Below, in pieces: positions 38,901 through 52,700 of a stretch of DNA of 64,000 nucleotides (positions within the stretch are counted from its first letter, which is position 1; each line of letters begins with the position of its first letter). Source of the stretch: Tanytarsus gracilentus (lineage: Eukaryota > Arthropoda > Insecta > Diptera > Chironomidae). Where the stretch lies: NCBI GenBank assembly GCA_038502055.1, contig JAXRKN010000036.1, positions 124,001 to 188,000 of the forward strand, written 5' to 3'. A program made the translations under genes and the position numbers. The notes beneath the pieces were generated by a model. It was given only the letters and a program-made list of their open reading frames with translations. It was not told the DNA's origin and did not search any database.

Positions 38901-41005
38901 AGACTTTTTTTGAATTTCAGATTAAAAATCAACAAAGTAAAGAAAAATGCAAAAATGCATCTGTTTGTTTATGGTGAGAGGAAGAGGACGATGAAGGTAA
39001 CTAAAGTTACATTTCTCCTACGGAGAGCTCCCAAGAATTGAGTGAAATTAGAAAATATAACACAAAAGGATGCCTTAACATTTCAAATGTATTGCCTTTC
39101 TCCTTTTGTTACACTTTCTCATGTAAGCGGAAGTGATAGTTGCTCTCAAGTGATTCTTGCGGAACCTCATTTTTAATGTGAGAAGAACATTGTTAAAAAC
39201 AAAGTCAAAATGTATCCTTCTTCGAATGCTCTAACGGTGGTCTAAACATATATGAATGTTAAACTATCAAGGGTAGAACAGCTAATTGAGGAAGAGGAAA
39301 TTTAAACCCGACCATAATCACTTTTTTTTGCATGTGGTGAAAGGGATCGACACATTTTAAAAAATATTATCATTTTAATTTAACCAGACAACACTTCTGT
39401 TTTTGATCGACTCGTCGCTATCTTAATTACCCTAATCGCTTCCTTCAGCAATAAAACAACATCCTTCGACACACAAAATTAGTTCATCATTGTCGGTTTT
39501 TTTATCCTCCTATGTCTTCTTCTTATCTCACAAACGATGTCGAAAGGATCTCAACTATGTTTTTTTTCTCATCCCCGGCTCGAGATATTGTTTAATGATT
39601 AATTTCAATGCATTTTTCATCTTTTGTAATCGGAGTTTTCTTCAGCTGAAAATGGTGAAGATTAATGAGACAGTAAGTCAAATAGCGACGATCGATGTCA
39701 CTGTTGTGTGTTAAAGGACATTTTCGGCAATTTCTTGTCATAGAGGGCAAATGCAATTCATTTTCTTTTTTTCCTTCTAAAGTTTTAAAGGGAAAAATAA
39801 CATAATGATCGAAACCAATAAATCTTACCGAATCATTTGCTTCCAAATGACCATAAAAAGGGCACAAAACTTTTATTTTAAATTAAATTAATGGTATTTT
39901 GAAGGAGGAATATTTACGGCTGTTTAGATGCTCAGCGGCAAATGTTGAAAGTCCTCATGATGATTTACATGCATGATCGCGAGTGTTAATGAGGATTAAT
40001 TGGGTTGTATTCCATAAATCAAAATTTTTTATTGATCAATGAATTGTTTAACGATTTAATGGGAGTTTTTGAACTAATTTTGAGAGTTTGTGTTTGAGAA
40101 ACTTTGGAAAAATATATTTAACAAATTTTTGTTTGGTTTAAACTTTAAAATTTAGAAAAATTAACAAAAATAATAATTTAATATTTTGGTTTAAAAATAA
40201 TTAAGATCTTAGTTAATTCTGAGAAAAAATTATGCCGAAAGTCATTTTAGTTTTCGATCGGTCAGTTGAAATTTCTCAGTTATACAAGTTTGAGAATCTC
40301 TGGTCTAGGTGAGTTTTATTTCAAAGTAAACAAATTTATTTTCTCTGTCTCTCCATCAAATTAATTCTGAAATTTTTAATTAACACTTAATAGAATATTT
40401 TAAATTTAAAGACATTTTTAATTATATAAAGAATCTCATTTTATTTACAAGTACAAGAAATTTGATACAAAGCAGTAGTACAATACAAATTAAAATTCTT
40501 AAATTTGCTTTCACTCCAAATTCTTAAAGTTTTCAATTAAATTTTATTTGAATCGCAAAAATGTAAGTTGCTTCACGATATGGCATTTGATTTTTTTAAA
40601 GAATTGATTTCATACACAAAGGGGGATTTTTAATGAATGAATGCACTAATGATAAATGAATAATGAATAGGCAAAGAGAGGTAAACGATGGATAGAAAAA
40701 AGAGCATTAGCAATGCAATTTTTCTACACTTAGATGGATAAAAAGAAAGTAAGGTGAGAAATGAGTGAGAAATTATGATGCATAAAACCGTGAAAAATTT
40801 CTTCAAACAGAAGCTACAGAAATGTCAATATGAGATGAAATGTTGAAAAGTTATTAATGGAGATGTCATGAGAGGATGATGCAGCTAAAAACCACCATGA
40901 CCTTTTCTATGATTTCCCGACAGATTGCGGTAGAAATCAATAAATAAGATATGATGACGATGACTCAGTCAAAATGTTTTCTTTCTCCTTCTTCTAGCAC
41001 ATCTT
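35916..41005. other. Intergenic spacer between the duplication and the peroxidase gene
   Basis: Mostly AT-rich. A stretch at about 36200-37480 is somewhat less AT-rich and open in several frames on both strands, including an ATG-initiated 62-codon plus-strand ORF at 36201 and a 105-codon minus-strand ORF ending at 37131. None matches a family I know. The right end holds the peroxidase 3'UTR. Confidence 0.5.
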
Positions 41006-41059
41006 TTATTTCTTCTTCTTAAAGATTATTGAGTCTGAGGGTACATCATTTAAGTATTG
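41006..41059 (-). CDS. Possible alternative last exon of the heme peroxidase
   Basis: The terminal region has a donor (CAATAC|GTAAGC, exon end 41168). A strong acceptor (TTCTTTCTTTTTCAG) follows about 100 bp on, before 41059. Splicing is phase 0 and gives the tail QYLNDVPSDSIIFKKKK in place of VSIDSMFSQSHLVPI, for a 750-residue protein. The stop overlaps an AATAAA poly(A) signal on the minus strand. Which form is used cannot be told from sequence; both could be. Confidence 0.45.
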   Translation of the reverse strand, partial: QYLNDVPSDSIIFKKKK

Positions 41060-41119
41060 CTGAAAAAGAAAGAATGGCAATTAGAAAGCAGAAAGAATTG
41101 TGAATTTCTTATTTATAGT

Positions 41120-44100
41120 TTATATCGGCACCAGGTGCGATTGTGAGAACATTGAATCAATGCTTACGTATTGATGGGGCGAGTATTGATCATAATCAGC
41201 CCATTTTGTTAAGTCTATGGATGGAATTATTCCAGCTTTACAAGGCACACGTGGATTCCTAGAGAAAAAGAAAAATATTTTGTTAAGGTTTTCTTTATCA
41301 TTCAATCTCTTATTTTTCTTACAATTCATGATCGGGAAGAACCATGGGATAGATTTGTATGGAATCGATCAAATCAGTGTTGTCGCAAAGCACTCTCGAT
41401 AATTTAATCTTGCGGATTTCTTGCAATTGTTCTGGTGTGAAAGATGATGGTTGATTTGGCAATTCATACCAGAATCTGTCGCCTCGTTTCAAGTAGCTAC
41501 AAACAAAAATGATGAATTATGAAATTTTTTAAAATTTGACTTTTTACCTAAATTGTGTTGCAATGATACATGAAAAGGTTGGTCCCAACATTGAGCCAGG
41601 CAATGCTTTTTCAGAAACACCACCAGACCAAAGATCAATGTCGAATGGATGCTCATAAATGCTCTGATATCTACGGACAGTTTCATTTGGGAATGATCCG
41701 AACATTTCTTCGAAAGTGTCAGCGGTTGGAAGTCCACAGAATTTTCGGAATTCCATAAAGCCAGGAATACCAAATTCACGACCACGCTGCATATTAAACG
41801 ACACCAAATCCATACCGAAACGCTCGCCATCCTTCTTGAACAAATGATTTGTAACTTCTTGTGTAATTGAGTCATCGACAGCTTGTGCAACTTGATTCAT
41901 AAGACCCATAAGATATTCATCCATAACACCAGCACGGTAGAGATCAAATGGACGACGAATCAAATCAGAAAGTCTCTTTGAGGCAATAAATTTGTGAGCC
42001 TTTGACCAACGTTCAACGGCAGTTGGAAGCAAGGTGTGTCCGAAACGGAAAGCGGCACCAGCAAAAGCATCAATAACGGCGGGATTAACATTAGAGTCAT
42101 AGCCTTCCCAGTAGCCTATGAAATAAATTAAATTATAGGTTAAAAGAGAAAAGAAGAAAAATTTAAAAAATTCTCACCTTCTTTTTGTGTCAAAAGACCA
42201 AATTTATCCATCACATCTTTTCCTAAGATAATTGGTAAAAATTCATTGTAAGTGATCTGTTGAATAATGGCAATGTTGATACGTCTCGATTCTTGGAAGA
42301 TTGTCTCGTCGTCCCAATGTGGATTAATTTGTGCAAGTTGAGTAGCCATATGATTATGATTACGTGCCATAATTGTGTGCATGCATGAGAGAACAAGTTG
42401 TTCGTTGACACGAATTTCACCGGCTTCAAAGCAGAACATTTGCTTGTTAGGACGAGTACAGCCTTCGTCGGGGAAGTCTAATTTGAGTGGCAACAAATCC
42501 TTAAGTCCAAATTCCTGGAAAACTGGATTCATTCTCAACAATCCACCGAACCCTGTTCTCAATTTTCGCGTATAATGTTCGCTCACTCCATAAATTGTAT
42601 TACCATCGATGACACTTGTTAATGTGTTGAATTGAGCGCGTGATCCTAATTTGCAACCAGCACGCGGTGAGGGGAAGCCACGAACAAAATCAATGCACTT
42701 GACGTTAAACAAACGGTAGAAGTAGTCGTCATCGGGAATACGAATTTCATTACAGTATGGATGTTTCAAGTGCTGTGGGCGTTTGCAACATTCCTCGGGA
42801 TCGTTGCGTGTACGTGGATCTTAATATAAAGCAATTATGTCAGATTAAGAAATTAACAAAATGAAAAATATACAAACTTACCTAATGGCGTTCCAGTAAG
42901 TGTCAAATCGTGATCCATAAATTGGCCCCAAGCTACAATCATAACGGTACCTGCGTGGTCATGATAGCCTTCATCAGGATGAATAGTACGCGAAACAACT
43001 CGAGATGGTGGTAATGGCTTTCCAGTCACCGAAATTCGCGGCTCATTGATGGCATCCGAGTAGAGTGGTCCAATGAGACGTTGGAAGGGTGTGTGTGCAG
43101 CACCCCATGTCGGTTGCTCCAAATTATTACACAATCCATCGACACGTCTATATTTTCCAGGGCGGCACTCAACGCCGGACAGAAATGGTGGACACACTTC
43201 GCGAACGAGCGTTTTTGAGGTGTCAATTTGTGGCAAGCCTTTCTCGATATCTTCGTAACTTAATCCATATCTACATAAGTGGATGTAATAAAAATTATAA
43301 ATTGTTTTATTTGTTTGGGTTACGTGTAAATTATTTCATTGGTTGACAATCTTGGTGAAATAGTTAAACTTGTTTTTAAACAAGCATTAAACAATGCTTG
43401 TTCATGTTGCTTTACATCGAAAATTGAAAGTAATTTGATCGCAAATTACATAGATCACAGCTTTTATTAAAAATCACAAAAGCTTTACTGAGTAATCTCA
43501 AAAATTATTACAAATACACACCATCTGCACGCAATAAAAGTTTTGACTATTTGTGGTGATTTAAAAAGAGTTTATCATCAATCACATCAATTAATCATCT
43601 TTTTTTTGAGCGGTAACTTGCTCAACGATGACACAACCATTCTTTGAAAGATTTTTTCTTTCTTCTTGTGGCATTGAATGAGTGTGAAATGAAAGAAGAA
43701 TAAGTTAGATAAAGAAGATGCGAGAAAAAGAGAAAGAAAATTTGGCTTTGACCCACTGCTCCATCAAGCGATGGTGACAGTCAATAAAAAAAAACAGTAA
43801 AGCCAAACATGTAAAAATCTTATGAGTCAACACTTTCGAAGAGCACACAGAAAAATTTGTGAAGCGATTTTTTCTTTCGTTAATTGATGCAAACATATTG
43901 TCTATAACGGTATCATTATGATATTTTTTTCTTTTTTATTTCATGCGGGCTAACGAAATTTTTAAATCATCGGCACAGCTCATTTTGACTGCTTTTCACA
44001 CTTTTTATATAAATTATTTGTGTCAACATGAGGCGAGCGCAAAAAAATTAGATTAAAAAGTGGTACATTAAACTGTCGGTCAAAACAACAAGGGGTATAA

Positions 44101-47100
44101 AGAAATTAATAAAAAAAATTTCTCTGTTGATTTGAAAATTTGATTGAAATTTAAAAGCAAATGTGAACGAAATTATCCATGGGAGCTTAATAAAGGAAAT
44201 ATTTCCTGCTCTCATTAATAACAGATTTGAATTTCTGACAGCACTCAAAACACAATCCTTCATTTTTTATTAAATAAAGACACATTTCAATATCAATATT
44301 TTTTCTGCAAATACGCTCGAACATATTCCTCAATGTATGTATGTCATGAATAAAAAATAATTAGTGAATCGATCTTTTCATTATCTCCACATCATTACAC
44401 AATTACCAATACCGTGAGATTTTTGGCACTAACCAAATTACTATGAGAGGTCGTTGCTCTAAGATATGAAAAAAAATTTATTCATCGTAAAGAAGCTCCA
44501 AAAAAATATATTTAAAATAAATAAAAAAAAGATGAAAGATAAATTTTAAAAATATTCAACTCTTCTTTCCTCCTTTCGTCCCGCATGGTTTACAAAATGA
44601 TACTTTTAAAAGTGAGCATTCATTGAATAATGTGAAGCTCTAAAAATGCACTCATGAGCATCGTGGGCAGAAGAAGTACAAGTGCGAATATTAAACGACC
44701 CGTTAAAAGTTGGAACGAATTTGAAGTGAAAGAAAAAAATTTACACGCGCTCGTAAATGTCTCGGAATTTCTATGAATGCCAGCTCCAGTTAATCTTTGA
44801 GATCTCATTCGAATTTCATCTATTTTTAACAGGTTGTTACTTCACCGCATCTGTAATTTTATGATGGACAAATCTCATAGACAGCAAAAAACTTCTGTAC
44901 CTCATTTGTTACTGCAAACAATGCCACTTGTTGAATATACTGCTCGGCATGTGAAGAAGTATATAAATTTATTGTTGATCGCTGTCTAATTCCCTCGACG
45001 TTGCTGAGTGCGTGCTTTTTATTGCATTATTAATCTCCAATTTACTATTGAAATTGCCTCAAAGCTATTTGAATTGCTTTTTCATTTAACAAAAAAGAAG
45101 TTGATGACACGTGTAAGCTGCCGAATTTTAAAATGAAGCAAATTCAAATCTCGATCAAGAAAAACCTTAACACTGTCATTTGGAAATAGTTTTACGACGA
45201 CGATGATCTCCTTCACATTTTACTTTTTCACAAACAACATAATTTTTTTTATGCATCTCCATTCAATAAATTACAAACGCGCTCGCCATCACATTTAAGT
45301 TAATTAAGCGCTCACAACTGATTTAAATCGCTCGCAACTCCCGAGCTGATCGATCCTTTTAAGCAATTGAGACATGCGCCCATCAATTAAGCAGCTCATT
45401 GTTTATTGCTCTATTCGAATATATTCGCAGTGTCTCATTATGAATGCATGCGTTTTTGTTTCTCTTTTACAAATCTCAAGAGAGGCTACACTAAGATCGC
45501 AAATGAATAAAAGTATGTGAAATAATAAAGGAAATTGATGCCAAGGCCGAACCTGACACATTGGTACCTGAAACTCTGGCTGAACTGAATTCATATGTAG
45601 CTCGGCACATATTTACATACCAGCATTGCGACTTTTTCCAATATTATTATTTTTTTTATAGCTCTCAATTTACTTTTACTGCTCTCTGAATGAATGCAAG
45701 CTCAGCCGCATTGAAGGAATAATGTAAAAAAATAGCTACTGCTATTTTGTCTGGCTCGTTGACGCTTGACAAATGATTTTGCACATTGGTGAGTTTTGTG
45801 CTTGAATGCACGTGAACTCGAAAAATTAGTTGCCTTTTTTTTATAATTGAAAGAGTGCAATTTGCTGAGGCGGTGAGAAGATCGTGCTTGATTTTTTTTA
45901 TTGCCATGGCAAAAGATGTTAGCTAAGATGACTTTGAGGCTGCTTTTAGATTGCTTCAGAAAGGAATTAGCGAAAATTCGTTCTAGTAATTTTTCAGTTC
46001 ACGAATGATTTCATCAAAGATCAACAAGAGTAAAGCGGCATGAAGTGAAAGTCGAGGAGTGATCGAGTGTAAACGAACTGCTTTAATATGACACATTTTT
46101 ATGATCTCTTACTTTAAAGTTTTTTTTAACTCAATTAATCACTTGAGTGGATTAAGAGAGAGAAAGATTTAAAACAACAGTACTCACGTTCTTGCGAGAT
46201 TAATTGACATGTCGAGCATGAGTTCTCCAACTGTAGCGACATCTTCGGGCTTCCATTCTCCCTTAGGTGTTGCAATACCTGCAGAATGACACTAATGAGC
46301 AATCTAATCGATTTTTAAGGTAAGTATGGTCATCCATAATTCCCTTGTTAAAAATTCAATTAACTTACGAATTCTTTTTCTAGCATCCAAGTAAGCTTGA
46401 TTGACAGCATCAAATGTGATGCATGTATGTTCAGCCACATGCGGTGTCCTGTAGGTAGAAAATTTGTTAAATTTATTTTGCGGATGGGAAAAATCGCAAG
46501 CATGCAACACATAATGAGATTATTATCACCAACAAGAGAAAGTTTGTAAAATATTTGCAGTTTGACGCGTGCTCATGCGTTCACTCCCTTATGGAATTTT
46601 TCTGCATTAAAATGCGTGAGTTGTTTATGTACGGGCACGGTGTGGAAGTTAAATGTTTTAAAATTCTTATTAACACAAAGTTCAAAACTCGTCTGAGACT
46701 TTCTGAATCGAAAGTTATGCAAACAATTAAAATAATTTCTCAAGATTGTTCGATGAATAAAACTGGCAATTAAACAAAACTACAATAATGGAGAAGAATC
46801 TTAACAAACTTACAAAAGTGTGTAAAGTCAATTAACCTCTCGTTCAAAGGTAATTTTTTAAACCCACCGATAGGGTCAAAAAGGTTTAATGATGTAGAAT
46901 TTTTTTCCACTTTAACTTGGCAAAAAAAGTTAATTTTTTAGTAGAAAGTCATCAACGTAAATGCGAAATGCAGAAAATTTAGGTTAAAATGCAATTAAAG
47001 CCAGCTCAAGTGACGCATCCACGTACACAAACCATTTGCCTCTCACTTTGTCGTGAGCATGCGGAAAGCGATCTTCATAAATCTCATTGTGTGATGCAAT

Positions 47101-49436
47101 AAAGGCATAGAGATGTAATTGCATATGCTCGCTCTCGAAGAGGTGTTAAGAAATTATTTCAAGTTTTATTTTATTTTTTTTATATACTTACAAAGTGCCG
47201 CGAAATAAATTCACATTATAATCATACAGCGATGATCGACCTTCTCCCGACAGCACCAAAGCGCACTCGTGGGAATTTGGTTCGAAAGACAAATACTTCT
47301 GTGCGTTTATACGCACCAGCAGTGACAGGAGTAAAATTATTATTCTGTAATGGAGGAAAAATTAGCAATTTTTGACATTCCAAATTATGGCTGTTGAGAA
47401 TTTATAGGAATTTTAATTAAAATCCTGTTCACACGCCCCAAACGTGCAAGCGCAAAATGACTCACTAAAAGCAATAATGTCGATATAATTTAATAAAAAA
47501 AACTTTTAATTTTATGCTTCTTGTGCATTGCGTTGCAAAATTTTTTTCAAATTCATTCAAGATTAAATTAAAGTCTACCTTCCGGATTGAGTGCACACAG
47601 TAGTTCATTACATAAACACCCCAATATCACTCTCTTGTCAGTTCATTTCCATTTTATTTGTAGCATCCACTCTCTACCGTAATTGCTCAATCGAGATTAA
47701 TGTCTTTGATATATCCATTTGAGTCGATCAACGGCTTCTCGCACCTCGTTACAAATTTCGCTTAATTTATTTTCCATATTCATGCTCTTGCACGTGAACA
47801 TGCCAAGAAAGAGTTTGTTTGATAATTGACATGAAATATCAGTTTCTGATCAGTGCGAGATGAAAAATTAACTTTTGAACATTATTTTTTTTTGTAATAG
47901 ACTGCCACGAGACTTTGATTGATTTGACGAATGCATACGGGGTATAAGGAACAAAAAGCTGAATGCCACCATAGGCTACGAACCCGTAATGACTGTATGC
48001 CACATGCATGTCGCTCATAAAATCACGCATAAATTCTATCGAATCGCGATCACCGAGAGAATTCCGTATTTACGATTGCGGTTTGCAATTTGAATGGAAA
48101 ATTATTGAACGTATAGCTTTCAAGGATAGCGACAGCAACACAGTTGGTCCATAATGAGAAATGTATTTATTTTTTTAGCTTTAAAGCACAAAGGATGCAG
48201 ATTGACTATCAATTGTGTTCATGCTGTTCTTGCGTCGCTCAACATGATTTGCGTTACTTTCCACCGAGAGTGAAAAGATTTCAAGGAAATTTTATGTGAA
48301 ACAATGAAATTCATAGTAAAAGCTCTCCGAATGTCAACTTTTTCATCATCATCACCATCAGTGCAATGACATTGAGAGTCTATTAATGAAGCGTTTATGG
48401 ATTTTTATTATTATGGGCGATGAAAAAATTATTTAAATTTTTTTTCCATTACCTTTCAATTAGAGGAAATTTGCATGTGAGCCATTTGGTCAGCACTCAG
48501 CTTAGTGCTTCCGGTGAGGTTGAAACAATTTAAATTAGTAAAGCAGTTGGTGTTTCAAAAAAATATGTCAAATTATACATAATAGGATGAACTCGCAGCA
48601 TCATGGTCCAGTGACAGCAAATGAAAACCAGAAAAGCGAGATGGAAATTCCAACAAACTTTTTTAATTACGTAAGGCTTTAACGCGATCTAAAATTGGAA
48701 TCTTTTGTGAAATTTAAAATGCTAATTAAATGAAAATTTTTCCTGCGCAGCGAGAGGTGAACTGACCAGCAGCTGCCGAATGAATTCCATAAAGGGAAGA
48801 AAATGTAAAATAAATTGACTTCATTCTTCCTAATCAGATTGAATGCTTTTCCACTTGCCACTCACTTCTTGTTTTGCGCGTTCATCAATCAATTGCGATG
48901 ATTTTAAAAATATTTTAACAAGATAATCCATAAATTGCATAATTTCTTGCGCACAGTTGAAGAAAGCCTTTTACTGATATAATTCGTCGGGCAGGTTTCA
49001 TTATGGCTCTTGTGATGAGAGAAAAATTGCTTTTTTACTTTCTATATCATCTTTGCAATTATTATTTATATATTTTTTTTGATTGCGAAAATTATTTGGC
49101 AAAGAAATGCTACAAATAGTTTATCAAACTCTCTTGTGCACTTTCAATTTCAATCAGACACACTTCGAGTTTATCAATTTTCCCTTTCTCCCCTCTAAAT
49201 GTCGACTTTACCATTTACGTGCATCTGCACACCATAATTAATTAATGCAGATGCCTTAGCAATCACTCATTGAGTGTGTTGAGATGAGGCAAAACTGGTT
49301 GCAATGTCGCGCAAAATTGCCAACTTTCTTTACACACTCACGCATAAGTCAATCCTGCACGTTTGAGAAATATTATTTTCTTCTCTTAAGTATAACAAAA
49401 AACGATTATTCAGAATTATTTTTACCTCGATAACAT
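41120..49436 (-). CDS. Secreted animal heme peroxidase, nine exons, about 748 aa
   Basis: Heme-dependent peroxidase of the myeloperoxidase/chorion-peroxidase superfamily. Exons: 49436-49426, 47344-47192, 46448-46369, 46278-46188, 43270-42882, 42819-42178, 42115-41548, 41496-41323 and 41258-41120. All are GT-AG and sum to 749 codons with stop. The first two exons make a signal peptide (MLSRIIILLLSLLVRINA, cut near 18). A propeptide follows with CITFDAVNQAYLDARKRI. The distal site is WGQFMDHD, with heme-linking D231 and H232. The catalytic Arg and heme-linking Glu are R378 and E381 in EIRVNE. The proximal histidine is H482 in FRFGHTLL. All key residues are present, so it should be active and exported. 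Insect members serve in eggshell or cuticle cross-linking and gut immunity; I cannot assign which. Introns 3 and 5-8 are short; the two largest exceed 2 kb. See the alternative last exon. Confidence 0.93.
43271..46187 (-). other. Peroxidase intron 4 (2.9 kb)
   Basis: Donor AC|GTGAGT at 46188 and acceptor ATGTAG at 43271; the join restores NLAR-T-YGLSYED. AT-rich and non-coding. It includes a 10 bp-stem hairpin at 43379-43402. Confidence 0.85.
43379..43402. repeat. Inverted repeat, 10 bp stem, 4 nt loop
   Basis: AACAAGCATT, then AAAC, then AATGCTTGTT: a perfect stem. A second overlapping hairpin (CTTGTTT-TT-AAACAAG, 43369-43384) shares the left arm, so two alternative folds are possible. It lies in a peroxidase intron. 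Confidence 0.6.
46449..47191 (-). other. Peroxidase intron 2 (0.74 kb)
   Basis: Donor ACTTT|GTAAGT and acceptor CTACAG; phase 2. No structure noted. Confidence 0.85.
47345..49425 (-). other. Peroxidase intron 1 (2.1 kb)
   Basis: Separates the 11 nt coding part of exon 1 (MLSR) from the rest of the signal peptide. Donor TCGAG|GTAAAA, acceptor CCATTACAG. No other exon was seen. Confidence 0.8.
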
Positions 49437-49756
49437 GATTGCTCACTTTTGCAATTTTATTTTTTCACTTTCTTACTTTTATTATGCAATGACTTTTTCT
49501 GATTGTTGTTTGCAGACACAATTAAACTATCATATTCTTATGCTACTCTTTTACTGTCTCACGGGCAATTCACTTTTTTTACTATCAGATATTTTCTTTT
49601 TTATGTTAATTTATTTAAGTCGGTCAGAACGGTCACCGAAAAAAACTTTTTTATTTATTTAAATGCGATAAAAGAATTTTTCTTTTCTCTTTTAACTCAA
49701 CTTTTAGATAAAGGCTTTAAAATATATTTTTGTTTGGTCAGCACTCAAATAAAACC

Positions 49757-49790
49757 CGACTTGCTACGTGAGCTCCACAACTCCAACTGA
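49757..49790 (-). promoter_or_regulatory. Inr + DPE core promoter of the heme peroxidase
   Basis: On the minus strand a TCAGTT initiator places +1 at the A at 49788. Exactly 27 bases on, from +28 to +32 (49761-49757), is AGTCG, which fits the DPE consensus RGWYV at the required spacing. No TATA box was seen upstream. This gives a 352 nt 5'UTR to the ATG at 49436. The exact Inr-DPE spacing makes it more credible than either motif alone. Confidence 0.5.
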
Positions 49791-52700
49791 CTGAACCAAC
49801 AGATGAACGTTAACTGTTTCTCGAATGCCTCTTTTTCGAGCTCAAATAAAAGACACAATTTTTTGTGGAAGTAGAAAATGTGCATGAAAGCTCTCAAGTC
49901 TCTCTCTCTCTCTTTGCGCGATTCGATCATTTATGAGTGTATAAATCGTGAATAAGAAGAAGTTGAAAGTGAGTGAGCGAGAAACATTTTCATATTCCAC
50001 TCACATAGTCCGCGAGAGTAATGATTGAGTTGAAATTATTTCTTTCTCTGTTCGTTTCTTTTTTTCGAGTATAAACCGATAAATGTACGCGCTTTTTTAA
50101 AGTAGGATATTTTTTACTTCTCTCACATGCGGTGCAGTGCGCAAAATGCAACTGTCCTCATATTCTTGCGATTCGATACTTGTTACACTTATTATTTTTT
50201 TTCGGGCGTTTCGAATGCTTGCCGCTAAATGTTGATTGACCGAGATATTCGAAAACTGGACAAAAACGTGCGTGCTCACTTCAACTTCAACAGAACGCGA
50301 CAAAATGCTAAAAATGAGATCAAGTGACAGAATTCGACATTGGTAAAATAAATCATTCATGAGACATTTCTCAAGAATTGAAGGAATCAACTTTGTTGGT
50401 TGAAATGTGGGTTGATGTGAGTGCACTTTATTGCGTGCAGAATTTATGTCACAATTTCCACAAGAATAATTTAAAGTTGCATAATAACAAGCACCCTTAT
50501 GACTGCTTTCTTTTATCTCTCTGCATTGGGTAAGAGCACAGTAAAAGTAAAGCTTTGACCTGAATTATACTCGAAATAATTTTTATATATTGCATATTCT
50601 GTAACAACATGGCTTTAATAAATTTAATTAAAAAAATTTACTTGCTGGTAATTGGAAACTTTTGTTAACAAAATTTACAAGAGCAATTTTCTTAAAAATG
50701 TCATTTTTATTAGGAAGTTTCTTTTGCAACCTTTTGTTAAAATTTAAATACTTTTTTAAGACATATAAAAAAATTATTGAAATGACCATAAAATTCCACC
50801 TCAACAAGTTTCAACTTAAAGTCCATTAAAGTACTTTCTTTATCACGTCAATTTAATTAAAAAAGTTCAACCTTAAAAAATTTAATTTATTTTTTTCAAT
50901 GAACCTAAAATTATGGTCTTTATATCGGTAATTATTTAGGTACTCTTTTTTTGTTTGTCACTATCAATTTTTAATTATCTACCTTTCAATACTTTTTCGC
51001 CACCCAATGAAAAAATTAAAAAAAAAAGTTTAAGGCTGGCTCGAATAGATTAATACTGTGATGCATACAGGTATGTAAGATTAATCAATAAGAAGATTAA
51101 AGCGATCAAAATTTGGCCCGTTAATGTTGTTTTCATGTAGACATAATCATGATTTTGCTCTTTTTAAACTTTTAAACTCTCAACTTTCTGAAATATTTGA
51201 TCAATTTCACTTTTATGCCATAAGACTTTGCGTAAAATGTCTTCATACTTTTAAGAGAATTTCACGGCCACATTTAAAGGCATCAATTGAGATATGCAGA
51301 GAAAAAATCAATTTTCATCATTTTTTATTTCGATTATTGTGTAATTCACGTAATTTATTGTAAAGCGGATCGCACCATAAATCTTCATTTCTTCAAGTTC
51401 ATCGCCATAATAAAACCAACTGTCAACAATGTGATGCTCATATAATTCATAAAAAAGAAAAGCTCACGAAATCACTTTTATTACCTTTGGACCGTGCGAG
51501 AGCATGGTCAAGTTGCCTAAATATTTTTAATCATCATAATATGTAAAAAATTGTTGACTTTCTTTCGCTTATATGGTCAGTGAATTTATTTTAAATTTTA
51601 ATGCGTACGTGCTTTTATTGTCAAAACAAATAGTTTGAAGTAATGAATAATTTGCATGCAAGATCGTGAACTGTTGATAGGTCGATTCTCACAGGAATAA
51701 ATTAACTTGTTCCTTATGATTTTGACTATAAATAAAATTCTATTTTTTGTCGAAATTAGAAAATTTTAAATTTTTTTAAGGAGCTTTTAAAAATCGAACA
51801 AAAAAATTTTAGAAGTTTTTTTTATAAAAATGTCGGCAAGTTCTGAGACATTTCTAAAGTAAATTATTTCATACAAAAAATGCTTCTGCAACAATGTCCA
51901 ACTTGATGTGATTTTAATCGCGATTATTTTTAGCAAATTTTTCAACACGTTTAACTTTTATACAACCCGCAGATTTTTTGTCAAAACAGCTGCGATAAGC
52001 TTCATAATGCTATTAAAGATATTTTTTATGAGCAACATAATTGTTTTATCGCTCATGTTTTTAAATTGTAAATATTAATCGATAATTGCATTTGTCGATT
52101 GGGTCAAGGGAATAAGTGGGTGAGTTATAAGATTTAAAGATCGTTATCAAAACTGGATTAATTATTTTTTTTCACATTTTTATTTTATGCAACAAGAGTG
52201 AAGGTTTTCTCCATCAAGTCGCTTAGTCATAAGACCATGAGCAAGAGCAATGGAACTTGATTGAAAACGATGTTTAATTGAATGCCCCACATCGTAAGTC
52301 GTCTCTCTTGTGTTCCTTTTGCGAATTGAATAGAGCTTTAATAAACGTTAAAATAAAATTGGAGCTTGGACCCTGTCGCCATAATTTTGCTCTCAATTAT
52401 GCAACACATTTATTGATTGCCCTCGTCTATGTTGCTACTCTCAATTTGCAATAACAATGCACGCAATGTTTACGAGATTAATACGTCTCAACTGTCTCAA
52501 GCTCTCCACAGAATCAAGAGCATGCCGCGGTCTTTTTATCGCCACCGCCATATGGCATATTTTGTTAAGAAATATTTTCTTCATATGCTCACCGAGCAGA
52601 GTGTCATTGATCGACCTGCAGTCTGCACTATATTTTACATTCTTTTTTTTTCATTCAGCACAAAAAGTAACACACAAATGAAAGTAAAACTAAAGCAGAC

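Noticed and set aside
50097..50426. 109-codon minus-strand ORF upstream of the peroxidase
   Set aside because: No recognisable domain, and it is not joined to the gene by splice signals.
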